DNA of 64,000 bases from Metaphire vulgaris (Eukaryota; Annelida; Clitellata; Crassiclitellata; Megascolecidae). Both the position numbers and the translations under genes were made by a program. The notes under the pieces were generated by a model. That model was not told the DNA's origin, made no database searches, and was given only the letters and a program-made list of their open reading frames with translations. Location of the stretch: positions 4,640,343-4,704,342 of the forward strand of contig CM030859.1 in assembly GCA_018105865.1 (NCBI GenBank). Direction: 5' to 3'. Positions 46,707-57,506 of the stretch are shown in pieces; position 1 is the first letter of the stretch; every line of letters starts with the position of its first letter.

Positions 46707-47406
46707 TCGGCTTCGCAATCGCAGTGACTGATCGTGGTCAATCGATGGTTGAAGTAGTTGTATTTCCTCTCCAGGGGTCCGATCGACCGATCGCAGAGGT
46801 CGTGCCGATGGCAGCATCGGTCAGCCGCCTCGTTTTCGCCGTAGGTGGGGGCGCTCGTGTTCGACGCATCTCCCTTTCCGCACCAATTCGTCCCCGGGAA
46901 GGAGCAGCGTCCATCGGCGGGACCTCGGCGACCGGACGGCGTCCGGACGGCGACGGATTCTGAACAGCTCCTCTCGTTGCGCGTCCTGGAGAAGGACACA
47001 CCCTTTCCAGGCCAGATTCCAGTCGATAGGCGGCCAATTGAACTCCACCTCATCGGTGTCCTGGAACTTTGTCCCATCTTGACCCTGCTGCACGACGGAG
47101 GTGAGGTTCGAGTACTGGTTCAGGAATCGATTCAACTCCGGAGACGGTCCTTGATATTTCTCGCATCCAGCCAGTTGCCCTTTGCGTGCGTAGAAGAGTA
47201 TCAGAAGATCGTGGCCATTGCTCATCTGACGAACAAACATCTGCCCACCTGGCTGCCTAGTTTCCACCGTCAGTATTCCACCAGACACACCCACCAGCTC
47301 CACCTCTTCACCCCTTCGTCCCCGATCTTCACAACAGGGAGCTCTCTGCTCTGGAGATGCGCTGACCAAGACTCGCGGTCAGTGTTAACAGCAAAACCCA
47401 AAACAT
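46707..47406 (-). pseudogene. Group III secretory phospholipase A2-like first exon, frame broken
   Basis: The family hydrolyses the sn-2 acyl ester of phospholipids using Ca2+ and a His/Asp pair. Here the ATG at 47406 opens a hydrophobic signal-peptide-like stretch, and a second frame carries a pro-region (about 47370-46960, with SNGHDLLILFYARKG and dibasic RIRRR). The third frame carries the catalytic start: WCGKGD (Ca2+ loop) and DRCCHRHDLCD (active-site HD). The exon ends at CDCEA with a strong GTGAGT donor. The three parts lie in three different frames, so at least two indels separate them. This could be a decayed gene or base-calling error. Later exons are not visible; a 1.1-kb hAT element starts 30 bases into the intron. 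Bee-venom-type enzymes belong to this family, but nothing here shows a venom role. Confidence 0.6.
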
Positions 47407-47673
47407 GACGACGAGTTTTGGCTTCGAAGGCAAATCAAATCGAATATCCGTTATAATGGCTGATAGAAGAAGAGGCGGCTCAACGCCAGTAATGCATTAT
47501 CCGAGATAATGTTTACCGCTCTTAGTGTAATTCGGAATCTGGTTCTGTTGGACTTCGACCTTCGCTTCAACTATGCTCAGCGTCTTCTAAATCAAGTAAA
47601 GGTCGACGCTGCGTCATCCAACATGTGCATCCACTTGACACTTTGCACTTGCACAATTTTAAAATACATATGT

Positions 47674-47882
47674 ATCATCATCATCATCATCATCATCAGT
47701 GGCGTCACCATGAATTTTTGGTTGGCGGGCAAAAGGGGGTTGACGTGTCAGATTCCTTACCCCACCCCACACACCCCTACACAAAAAACGTTCTCACCGG
47801 ATTTGCGCGAATCTGATAGGTGGTCTGGGGTCAGGTTGGAGGGGGGTAGTTGCCCCCGTTTGCCCGCCCCCGTGGCGACGCT

Positions 47883-47927
<45 letters not shown>

Positions 47928-47928
47928 T
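47674..47928 (+). repeat. Split CAT microsatellite
   Basis: (CAT)n at 47674-47696 and 47884-47928, split by the MITE. Confidence 0.85.
47697..47883 (+). mobile_element. hAT-type MITE inside a CAT microsatellite
   Basis: Ends CAGTGGCGTCACCA and GTGGCGACGCTA, flanked on both sides by (ATC)n, so the ATCATCAT duplication cannot be told from the array. Confidence 0.65.
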
Positions 47929-48448
47929 AACCGTGGATTCATCCCCGTTAGTGTTGTATGTTGCCATCTCGATAGTTTATGATTCATTCCTGTTAATTGC
48001 TCTGTGACCCAGATCCTTACTATTGAAAGAGCCAGATGCAAGGCGTTTTTATAATCTTATACCCGGTTTACCGCTCTTGATTGTGTTGAGGTCCCTGATC
48101 CATAGGCGGCGTACTCCTATCGGCCCCGTCGGCCCAGGCCGGTGTTCTTTTAAAAGTACGCCGGTCCGCATTGACCGTGCCGGGGTACTTTTTAAGAAGT
48201 AAGAACTTTAAATTGTTTGATAACATTTTCAATTTGTAATCTTACATTACATGAAACCTCCAATTATTATCATTGCTTCAGTGCCACTGAGTAACTAACG
48301 TTGGTTTGGCCGCACGTTAATTAGTAACATTTTAGTTATGTTTACAATTACAGACAGTAATTATAATTACAGCCTACTACCTCCTTACTATTGCTCTGAA
48401 ATAAAAGTGTTTCAAAATGCAAATGTTGTAACAGTACTACTTCATCTT
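47929..48448. other. No gene seen
   Basis: Contains a GC-rich patch (48104-48195, words TCGGCCC and CCGGT) that looks like part of another MITE, without definable ends. Confidence 0.4.
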
Positions 48449-48992
48449 CAGTGATGCACAACTAATTAACTAATTAGTTACTAACTAAAAGTTTAACTAA
48501 TTTTTTAGTTATTTTCATAGTTTAATTAAATATAAATAGTTTAGTTAAACTGCTAGTTTAACTGAAAAATTTTAGTCAATAGGCTAACTAAATAGTTTAA
48601 CTAAAACTTTTTAGTTGGTGTCTCGAATTCTCAATAACAGTCCCTTTTCAATCTATTCTTTTCTGGGTCATTTTTTCCAAACAAACTTGACAAACTTGTG
48701 TTCCTGCAGTTTAGACTAAGACTTAAATATTAAATAGACAATAATGAATGATTTCAATGGTTCATTGACTGATATGTTCATGTTGCGAGCATCGTCTATG
48801 TTTTCATGAACACATACCAGATAGCCTACCTGGGGAATAGTTGTAAAATTAGTTGCAAAAAGTTTAACTATATATTTTTAGTTTAGTTAACTATTTTAGA
48901 AAGTTAGTCTGTAACTAAAAGTTTAACTACTATTTCTAGTTCATATTTAGTTATAGTTTAACTAGTGTTTTTTAGTTAGTTGCCCATCACTG
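48449..48992 (+). mobile_element. hAT-type element built from AACTAATTAGTTA words
   Basis: Ends CAGTGATGCACAACTAATTA and TTTAGTTAGTTGCCCATCAC TG, flanks TTCATCTT/TTCCTCTT (7 of 8). Interior arrays of TTTAACTA/TAGTTAAA words at both sides. Confidence 0.88.
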
Positions 48993-49688
48993 TTCCTCTT
49001 GTGAATAAGCATCTTACAGACCTTGAAACCTTTTCCGTTTGAGACTAGCTATTGTACCTTTTAAATTTTGTATTTAAAAATTATTTTTGAAACTTTTTTT
49101 CTGTTTTTATACATCACACTTGCTAAAAGTAGGCCCGTGCTGGCTAGTTCAGCTAGTTAGGCACCTTGACCATCAACGCCCAGCTGCCGCTATATAATAA
49201 ACGGGTCAGGGCACTTTTTATTGTCTTTCGCCGCCTCTGTCTACTGTATACACTGTATGTACGTGCATATGATGTCAGTGTCTGCATCTGTTTTGGATCA
49301 GGCTGCTGCATTTGTTTGCGTCGAGTTCTGCCGTAGCTCGTGAGGGTTAAACAGCTATTTGACCCCAATCGATTTGGGTTCAAAAGACCTGGGTGTGATG
49401 AAACATTTAGGGTGTCTGTGTTTCTATTTATTTCGAGACACGTGACTAGACCCTTAGCCAAATTTCTTTTCAACGGAAAATTCCGGTTAATGAAAAATTC
49501 TACACAGCATCATTGATATTATTAGGCTATCAGAAACTTTATAATTAAAGTCAGCGATGTTGCGGTGTTACCACAGAAATATCGTCGTTAACCGCGTTAT
49601 TAGCGCATAACAAGCACCCGTTACTGTGATAACACCATTTTTTCCATGTTACTCCCACGGCGTAAATCACGGGGGGGCGATCCACATA
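48993..49688. other. No gene seen
   Basis: No feature that I can support. Confidence 0.45.
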
Positions 49689-50230
49689 CAGTGGCGTAGC
49701 GAGGGGCATTTGCTCTAGGAACGGCATTTTCGAGATTTTATAATTTTTACTTTTATGATGCGATAAGGTTTTTTTGCTTGTCGGGAATTTTTGGGAAGTT
49801 GCTAAGTTTTTTTGCTTGTCGGGAATTTTTGGGAAGTTGCTAAGTTTTTTTGCTTGTCAGGAATTTTCGGGGGCCAGTGGCGGTTCCAGAAATTTTTGGT
49901 GGGGGGATGAAAAAATGTATAGGAAGTTGGTGTTGGGGATGCAAGTGAAGAAGAAAAACAAAAGAAAAGAGAGAAATGGGTCATTGTTTGCCCACTAAAT
50001 GTTAATAAACCTTGCAAAAAGGTCGACAAGCTTTAAAAAAGAAGGTAATTCGCAGTATTTTTCACTATTTTTTTAAAACTCACCGGAAAATAGGTTGACA
50101 AGCAAAAAAGGTCATTCGGAACCCCGGTGGGGAGGCATGCATCCCCAGTCATCAACATGGTGAAACCGCCACTGTCGGAGGCGACACTTCTTTTTCGCCC
50201 CGGGCGGCACTTTTCCTCGCTACGCCACTG
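49689..50230 (+). mobile_element. Outer hAT MITE of a nested pair
   Basis: Ends CAGTGGCGTAGCGAGGGG and TCCTCGCTACGCCACTG, flanks TCCACATA/CCCACATA (7 of 8). The left half has three direct copies of a ~38-bp unit beginning TTTTTTGCTTGTC(G/A)GGAA. Confidence 0.88.
49875..50174 (+). mobile_element. Inner hAT MITE, CAGTGGCGGTTCC family
   Basis: Ends CAGTGGCGGTTCCAG and GTGAAACCGCCACTG, flanks TCGGGGGC/TCGGAGGC (7 of 8). Contains GACAAGCAAAAAAGGTCATT. Confidence 0.88.
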
Positions 50231-51780
50231 CCCACATAATAATTGTGAAGAGGATATAGTATCATTTATACCCCCCCCCAAATATTCGGCAAGTAGGCTA
50301 TATTATGGCATACTTGTATTAGACTATTAGATTCATAGTAGTGTGTGACTGTTATGTCGGAAATCACTTTGAACTCAGTCTCAAGCTGTTTTATGCGCCA
50401 CTGTTAGAAGATGACATATAATGGATGTTAATATTATACGCAATATATACCTGATTTAGCTTAATGCCTTACAGCCTTAACAGGCTTGCTTCAGCGCGTT
50501 TTACTTATAATCTTTTATACTATCTATGTCGGTCTGCGTTCTATACACCCTACATCCGTGCAAAATAGTCCTATACGGTATTCCAGACATAATGCTTGGG
50601 CTACGTTATTAACGTATTTCATGGGCGATTATAAAGCCCCACCATAATATACAATATATCCCTCAAAATGGGGGATTTCCATATTTATGGGTGGTTATCT
50701 TCAAAAATTTCGTTAATTTATTATAAAATTTAGATCTTGCAAAAAACATTCTTATCAATAGATGCTAAGACAATGTGAGTAGTCTTACATATTTCAACAA
50801 ATAATCTATTCAAAAAGACGTGTCGGAAATTGCTATTTTTATATAACGCGCAAGCCCTGTGCGGTCTGTTTCACCAAAAATATTTACAGTTCAAGACTTA
50901 AATAATTCAAAAAATTTCGTTAATTTATTTAATTAAATGTTGGGAATGATTGTCTATTCATTGCTTTTTATATTGGTGTGGTCTGTTCTGAAATAATACA
51001 GTTCAATGCTTAAATAATTAAAATAAGTTAATAAACTACATGATTGCATTGGTATTATTAACATATATATATACACTGTATATGCACATATCGGCGAGTT
51101 TTATTACATGCTGATTGTCAGGACTTTTTGTTCCGGAACGAGACGGAACGGCGTTTCGGAAATCTAAAGACTGGTTTATTTTTTTAAAATTTCAACATTG
51201 AATTCAAATATAGAACGTTGAACTATGTCTAATTGCCGTCCCTGTTTCAATTTTCTTGTCATGCATTTTATTTTTATCGACGGTCCAAACGAGCCCGTAA
51301 GTAAGTAAAATCTCGTAAATTTATATAGCGCTTTGGGAGTAGTACAGTAGTAGCTGCTTATTCTTTATGCGCTTACTCTTTTTTGAAATAGCTATAGGCA
51401 AGGTGGATTGTCGGCCGGGCAAAGGTCAGTATATCTGACATAAATATATTTTAACAAATTTGTTGAAGCGCGCTTTGCTGACTGTCGACTATTGCGTTTC
51501 GGAAAATAACTTTTTAAGCCATGGTCATTGTGATATGACCCACACAACTTAAGGTCGATAGGCCTACTGATGTGGCCCTTCGTGTATAGAAGTTGTCCAC
51601 ACCTGTATTAGACTGTAGAATAAAATATTGTAGAAGTAGTGAGTAGAGTGACTACCTGAGGCAGTTATGATATTGTAAGTATAGACCTATATACTGCAAA
51701 GTTCGTTGTTATTTTTAGACTCTAAGACAGGGTACTCAAACTTTTTTGAGGCTGGTCCACGTTCCGTTTTCCAAAAGATT
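50231..51780. other. No gene seen
   Basis: AT-rich. A LINE-tail-like GATATAGCGCTTTGG trace sits near 51325. No supported gene. Confidence 0.45.
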
Positions 51781-51789
51781 CCAGAGGAT

Positions 51790-51963
51790 TCAAAATTCTA
51801 TAGCTCAGGCCTTTACTTACTACTATGTTGCAAACTCTGACTCTCTATGTCTTTTCCTAAGTAATATTAAGACTCACCTATTCACCATCGGGTATATGTA
51901 GTATTTTAAAGCGCTCTTGTTTTTGGCCATTTTGCCATGCTTATTGCGCTATATAAATTGTCT

Positions 51964-51968
<5 letters not shown>
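51790..51968 (+). mobile_element. LINE 3' end fragment
   Basis: Frame FLSNIKTHLFTIGYM then stop, tail TTGCCATGCTTATTGCGCTA TATAAATTGT, running into (AAT)n/(TTA)n at 51969-52023. Confidence 0.7.
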
Positions 51969-51997
<29 letters not shown>

Positions 51998-52023
51998 TAT
52001 TATTATTATTATTATTATTATTA
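51969..52023 (+). repeat. AAT/ATT microsatellite between two LINE ends
   Basis: (AAT)n then (TTA)n, an inverted-symmetry array. Confidence 0.92.
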
Positions 52024-52024
52024 T

Positions 52025-52500
52025 AACTAAAACTCGTAAGCATTATTACATTAAACCTGTTCTTCGCAAGTTACACTGGCTACCCCGTTGAACAGAGAAT
52101 TATTTTCAAGACAGGTTTATAAAAAATTGCAGTTCGGTCAACCTCAATATTTGAAATCTATGCTAGACCACCCAGGACATTCTCATTCAACAAGATTCGC
52201 TAATTCCTTGTTAAATATACCTAGAACCAACACTGAAATTGGTAAGAGAGCTTTCTCTATTTCTGGCCCAAAAACATGGAACTCACTTCCCTCGTCTGTC
52301 AGATCTCCCAAAGAATTGAGTATTTTCCGATCGAGACTAAAACCCCATCTCTTTAAATTAGCATAGCTTCTATAGCGCGGCATCGCTTTCTCACTAACTG
52401 ATTCTTGGAATGACTCGGTCTTTTGCTGATCAATTTGAAGTACCATTGATTGATACCTTTAGAGTATTAGAAATATTGCTATAAAAGTGCATAAATATAT
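52025..52500 (+). mobile_element. LINE 3' end fragment
   Basis: Frames TRKHYYIKPVLRKLHWLP, EQRIIFK (shifted), then RAFSISGPKTWNSLPSSVRS and FRSRLKPHLFKLA. Reverse-transcriptase C-terminus with a tail ending GCTATAAAAGTGCATAAATA. Confidence 0.8.
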
Positions 52501-53085
52501 TTATAGTCCATCGTTCGTGATGGTCCACTACTTATAAGAGGAAGTCTTATTATTCCGACGCCGTAGTAGGCAACTACTAGTAAATATTTGCCCTCTTAAT
52601 AAACTGTTATAGGTGCACCAAGGCAACAGATAAAAATGAGAAACAAAATTTCAAAATAATAAACATTAGACTTTATGCCAGGATAATGCCCCTCATCTGT
52701 TACGTTCTGGTTATGGGAACGATTCGACTGGCCGCAAGTGGTCCTCAGCTATTCGTACCATTACTATCTCATAGTAGTCGCGATCAAAATGTTTTGCCGC
52801 CTGTTTGTATAAACTCGGGGTTTTGAGTCGACGAAGCTGAGTTATTCAATTAATAAGCGCTCAACAGCAAGAGACGGCGTGCACGACTAAGAGAGAAATC
52901 GCACGTACCCGGCTGGGGCCTCCTAATCTGACGCAGTGAAACAACGACAGATGGCAGCAGTTTTCGTCTTCGATGGAACTTTACCATCGCGATTTCTGGT
53001 CATTGTCAGGCGCTCGAAGGCATTTGCCAAAGGCGTGCAAACGTCTAAGAAGTTCGCAGATAATATTTCACTGGAATCTAAGTAA
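52500..53085. other. Repeat-free upstream region
   Basis: Possible promoter region of the exon at 53086. No TATA-like element stands out. Confidence 0.3.
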
Positions 53086-53255
53086 AATGTCGGCAGCGGT
53101 GAAACTGTCTTCTCGGCAGGCGCTTGAGGTCATACATTATCTTGTGCACGGAATAGCTGGAATAAGCCCACGAAACTTCCACGAAACCAAGAAGTGTCTC
53201 TCGTCTGTAGCTTCTGAAAAGGCCCTGCAAAAATGTCGTCAAGGTTTGACGGTAA
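53086..53255 (+). CDS. Possible first coding exon of an unrecognised gene
   Basis: ATG in a good context (AAAATG) opens MSAAVKLSSRQALEVIHYL then VHGIAGISPRNF..KKCLSS..ALQKCRQGLT, ending at ACG|GTAAGC, a near-consensus donor. The stretch 52700-53255 is free of recognisable repeats. The peptide looks like a soluble helical segment with amphipathic spacing. I do not recognise a family and find no convincing downstream exon before 57 kb. Confidence 0.35.
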
Positions 53256-53639
53256 GCTTTGTTTAGTTGTTTTAGCCATGTGGATGTACTGTAGTCGATT
53301 CAGCCAGAACATCACAGCGTATTACGATGTGTTGTTACTGCTGCAGCTGGTAACTGTAACTATGGGAGGCCTATCTGATTTACCGTAGTTGATTTTTTAA
53401 ACTGAATTGCTTTAATACGCTGAATATTAGAGTTGTTAACCATTAGGTTTCCTAGGGCGAAAAATTTTGTAGGGGCAAAATAAAACGGGGATGAAAATTT
53501 TTTCGAATATAACGTTTTTTTGCTCGTCAGATTATTTCGGGGAGCGGAAGCTTTTTGCTCGCCAGACTTTTCCGTATTTTAACCGCGAAAACCGAAAATG
53601 AAAATCTGCCTAGGCGCCCAAAATTCTAAAGATGGCCCT

Positions 53640-54022
53640 GGTTTCACCTTTTGCAATTTCGGTCGGTTTCGGTTCGGTTTTAACCGATCACCGCGGTTTA
53701 AGTTCAGGTTTTTTAAAACTTTAGCGTTAAAAATAGGGAAAGCGTCGTTTTTTGTGTCATTTCTATGATGAGTCAGCAGCACTGCCTATGAGAAAGTGAT
53801 GTAAATTTTATGTAGATTTACTTTTATGTAGCAATTATTGGCAATTGCATTAACTGAGGAGAGAAGGTGACTTAAAGCCGCGCTTAATCATGCATTGTAT
53901 TTGCTATTCTCTATGAAAAATAACCGTCGAAATTTGCATGGTCAAAAACGCGGTTTCGGTTCGGTTTTAACCGAAAAACCGCGGTTTCTGTACGGTTCGG
54001 TTAACCGTAACAGCACTACTGA
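53640..54022 (+). mobile_element. Element of GGTTTTAACCG words (hAT-like)
   Basis: GGTTCGGTTTTAACCG and CCGCGGTT words occur in arrays at 53655-53705 and 53950-54010. The right end CGGTTAACCGTAACAGCACT is hAT-like. The left end is unclear. Confidence 0.5.
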
Positions 54023-54305
54023 GTACTGAATATACGCTGAGATGCTTGCTTTCAGGAAGTGCACGCATAGTGTAGGAAGGCAGTGATGCAGATTAGAAGC
54101 ATTCAAATTTTGATCCGTTTGATTTATTTCTATTATTGTAAATCTTCAATACTTTGATGGAGATTTTTGGGATTTACTCGCCGATATTAACTTGATAGTT
54201 CAGTGTAGGCATACGTTCGTTTCGATTGAATTCATTTTTGGCTTTATAATTAAGTTTTAAAACTTAATATCTTAATTATCGCTCAGTTATTTGTCAGTGT
54301 AGGGG

Positions 54306-54630
54306 TAGGGTTGTCAACCGTCCTTTATTTCAAAGGACAGTCCTTTAATGCACCTCTGAGTCCTTGTCCTTTATCGCTTTAATAAAGGACCATGGTTTGT
54401 CCTTTATTTCAAAAATCAAGTCATGAAACCACACATTTCAATTGAAATTTCTCTTTTCCCTTTTCCTTTTTTTGCTTGTCACCATCACCACACTTCAGAA
54501 GGGAGATGACCATTTTTGTGCTTGTCACCACACTTCAGAAGGAGTTAACCTTTTTTCCCGCAGCGGGTGACACCAAGCTTTTTCCGCACCGGGTGTCCTT
54601 TATTGCAATTTGACAAAGTTGGCAACTCTA
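54306..54630 (+). mobile_element. hAT-type element, TAGGGTTGTCAAC ends
   Basis: Ends TAGGGTTGTCAACCGTCC and AAAGTTGGCAACTCTA, perfect 8-bp duplication TGTAGGGG. CCTTTAT words near both ends; TTTTTTTGCTTGTCACC inside. Confidence 0.9.
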
Positions 54631-54716
54631 TGTAGGGGACGTAGTTAACACAGGTGATTGCTTTTTCCTCAATTCTGATTGACACCATTACTTCTGTGTT
54701 GGGCACGAGCGCTGAT

Positions 54717-54976
54717 CAGAGATGTCCAATGTCCATGGGTTGGGGTAACTCATGGGTTCGGTTGCATTGGGTTGGATCAGACTTTTCCATATTAGTGGTG
54801 GGTTGGGTTGGGTTGGGTCAGAAAATAAGTCATGGTTTAAGAAACTGTAATGTATTACAGTGAGTTGGGTTGGGTTTGATTGGGTCAAGTAAACCTATTA
54901 TTGGCATGGGTTGGGTTGGAGATTTGATGGGTTGGTTTGGATTGGGTTCTAAAAAATGGACCCATGGACATCTCTG
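54717..54976 (+). mobile_element. hAT-type MITE, (C)CATGGACA family
   Basis: Ends CAGAGATGTCCA and CCATGGACATCTCTG, flanks GCGCTGAT/GCGTTGAT (7 of 8), GGGTTGGGTT word arrays inside. Related to 18065-19323. Confidence 0.88.
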
Positions 54977-55058
54977 GCGTTGATGCATGAGTCAAAATAC
55001 AACCTGACTTTTTTAGTTCCTACATCTTTTTAATGCAATGGCCCATAGTGTAAACTTC

Positions 55059-55141
<83 letters not shown>

Positions 55142-55260
55142 GCCGGTCGATTTCTATAGCGCAATAAGCATGGCAAAAGTGGCCAAAGTCAAGAGCGCTT
55201 TACAAAACTACGCCTATACCCGATGGTTAATAAGTAAGGCCTCTAGGCTCAAGCCTCTTC
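55059..55260 (-). mobile_element. LINE 3' tail with TTA array
   Basis: (TTA)n at 55059-55141 adjoins TCTATAGCGCAATAAGCATG GCAAAA, the inverted tail of the family seen at 51936-51965. Confidence 0.65.
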
Positions 55261-55404
55261 CCCCCTACTTTAAAAAGGATATCATAGGGAAGGGGAAAAA
55301 TATAGAGGTTGGGACCCCACACTTTTTCATCCAAGGTTACGTCAATGCAATGGTCTGCTATACTGTATATTGGATAAATTATGAAATGAAGACAGTTTTA
55401 TGAG

Positions 55405-55594
55405 GATGACATTGCACAAAACTTTCAAATCTAGAATTAAATTGCGTCGCTTTCTTATCTCTTTTTCATAGTCTATCTTACTGCATCCGCACTCCTATAC
55501 TGACTTATCTCTAAAATTGACTTTGTCTCCTGCAGGTTTTGAATACCATCGATTGATACATTTGATTATTAGAATTGTTGCTGTTATAGAAGTT

Positions 55595-55676
<82 letters not shown>
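55405..55676 (+). mobile_element. LINE 3' end with AAT array
   Basis: Frame LHKTFKSRIKLRRFLISFS, tail GATTATTAGAATTGTTGCTG, then (AAT)n at 55598-55676. Confidence 0.68.
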
Positions 55677-55677
<1 letters not shown>

Positions 55678-55679
55678 TA

Positions 55680-56471
55680 TGACTGGATCGCAATGACTTA
55701 CGATTGCTCGTGCACTGTGCACTGTGTATGCATCTGAAATTCTGAATGCGTGTCCTTGGGTTAGTTAAGTTTTCCAATTATTCGATAAAGCTTTCGCTTT
55801 CATATCTGTGTACAGTGTACAGTGTAGACCTTAAGCACCGTCCCCCACTCCCACCCCATCCCCATCCCCACCAGGCTCACCTTTCGGTCGATTAACCTTC
55901 AAATACTCTATTATCTGACAGACGAATTTCAGACCAAAGACAAGGCACCTTGAGATTACAAGCGTTTTGGAAACAATTAAACTATGATAAAATTGCGTGT
56001 CTTCTTTTTAGTGTTCGTCAAAAAATAGTTGCCTAGTGTGCTGATGCATGTCTAATCTTTACTTTAATCTTCATTTTACAGTTTTGATGACTGAGTTTGC
56101 CACGAAAGCATCAACTTTGTCTTAGATGTGTCTCTCGGATGACTTGACTGTTTAGCATTCGTAAGATTTGAACCAATTCCGTTAACACTCGCACTCGTTG
56201 GCACTTCGCATTGATGATCTCTTTTGTCGACATTCATACTTTTTAGAAGAAAGATCAAGAGTCCACAGCACCAGTACTCTTCATGCTATTAGTTCGACGT
56301 GAAGTCACTTGTCTGTTCTGTGACTTCTGTCTAAACTGCAACTCTCTGCTTACAGCGTATTTACTTTGCGCTTTTCAGATGCAGTGTCAGCGATGCTCTT
56401 AATCGAATTCGTTTCGTGTCGGCCGAAAATTTAATCTTTCCATATGACGTAACTCTGACCGCCATGAGCTT
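55680..56471. other. No gene seen
   Basis: Minus strand is open at 56258-56076 with many Ser/Asn codons. Splice sites are not convincing. Confidence 0.4.
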
Positions 56472-56769
56472 CAGTGGCGGTTCAACGTGGGAGGATGAGT
56501 GGGGATGCATCCCCACCGGACTTTTCGGTCTTACTTTTTTGCTTGTGAAACCTATTTTTGGATAAAGTCTAGTAAAACTAATTACGAATGACTTTTTTGC
56601 TTGTCAACCTATTTTTCGATAAAAGTATAGTCAAATTAGGGATAAAATTCTCTCTTTTCAGCCTTTTCCGGCAAAGTTTGTTGATTTTTTTCCTTCTCTT
56701 TTCATCCTCCTCCACGAACTTTCTATGGATTAATTTCATCTCCCACCAAAAATTCTGGGACCGCCACTG
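56472..56769 (-). mobile_element. hAT-type MITE, CAGTGGCGGTTCC family
   Basis: 298 bp, ends CAGTGGCGGTTCAACGTG and CTGGGACCGCCACTG, flanks ATGAGCTT/ATTAGCTT (7 of 8). Two TTTTTTGCTTGT(C/G) words. Confidence 0.9.
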
Positions 56770-56889
56770 ATTAGCTTCGCCCTTAACCCTGAGACACCAT
56801 AAAGGTCTTGTCATGAAATCTGAATTATGAAAATTCTTGGCGGGTTTTTTAAATTAACGGTTATAAGTTATTAGGGCTTCTAACAATCG

Positions 56890-56982
56890 TGGTGGCCAAC
56901 CCAACCAAGTCCATTATTTTTTTTTTCAAAATCTGGACCCAACCCAACCCATTGATTAACCCAATCCATGGACAACTCTGGG
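56890..56982 (+). mobile_element. Right-end fragment of the AACCC hAT family
   Basis: CCCAACCCAACCC words and the end CCATGGACAACTCTG match the right end of 18065-19323. Confidence 0.65.
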
Positions 56983-57506
56983 ATAGCAGTTGAATGTAAA
57001 GGACCGGTAACAGGTGCTTTCATTTCGATGTCAGCATCCTCATCGATGTAAAGTTGTTTTTGTCGACTGTCTACGGTCAGAGATCGTGGGCACTGAATCC
57101 ACTCTGTCAGAAATTATGCGCGCAGGAGATTTTTGATTAGTGCAATGAGTGCGATTGCGTTGCCAAATGAATCGTCGTAAAATGGGGATTTTGTAGCGCA
57201 TTTTCTGCACGAAAGCAAGATACAGATTTGCAAGACAGATTCAAACGCGCTATAGCAAATTGGACGCGCTCGTGCAGTTGGCAGACGGCGAACGCTAATG
57301 ATATAAACGAAGCAGCGACGAGTTGTGCTTGATTAATTGAACGCCGAGTGAAACGCTTTCGGTGTTCTTTTTCAGCTTTAGTTTCTCTCCGTTCGACGTC
57401 AATTAACAAAGAAACCTTTCGAACTCTGTTTTCGCCGAATCTTGGCACCGGATTATTCCAGTCTGTTGCGTGAACAAAGCATAATAGGCTGCGTCCTTTC
57501 GCGACG

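Noticed and set aside
46845..47408. 187-codon plus-strand open frame
   Set aside because: It is antisense to the phospholipase A2-like exon, whose catalytic motifs support the minus strand.
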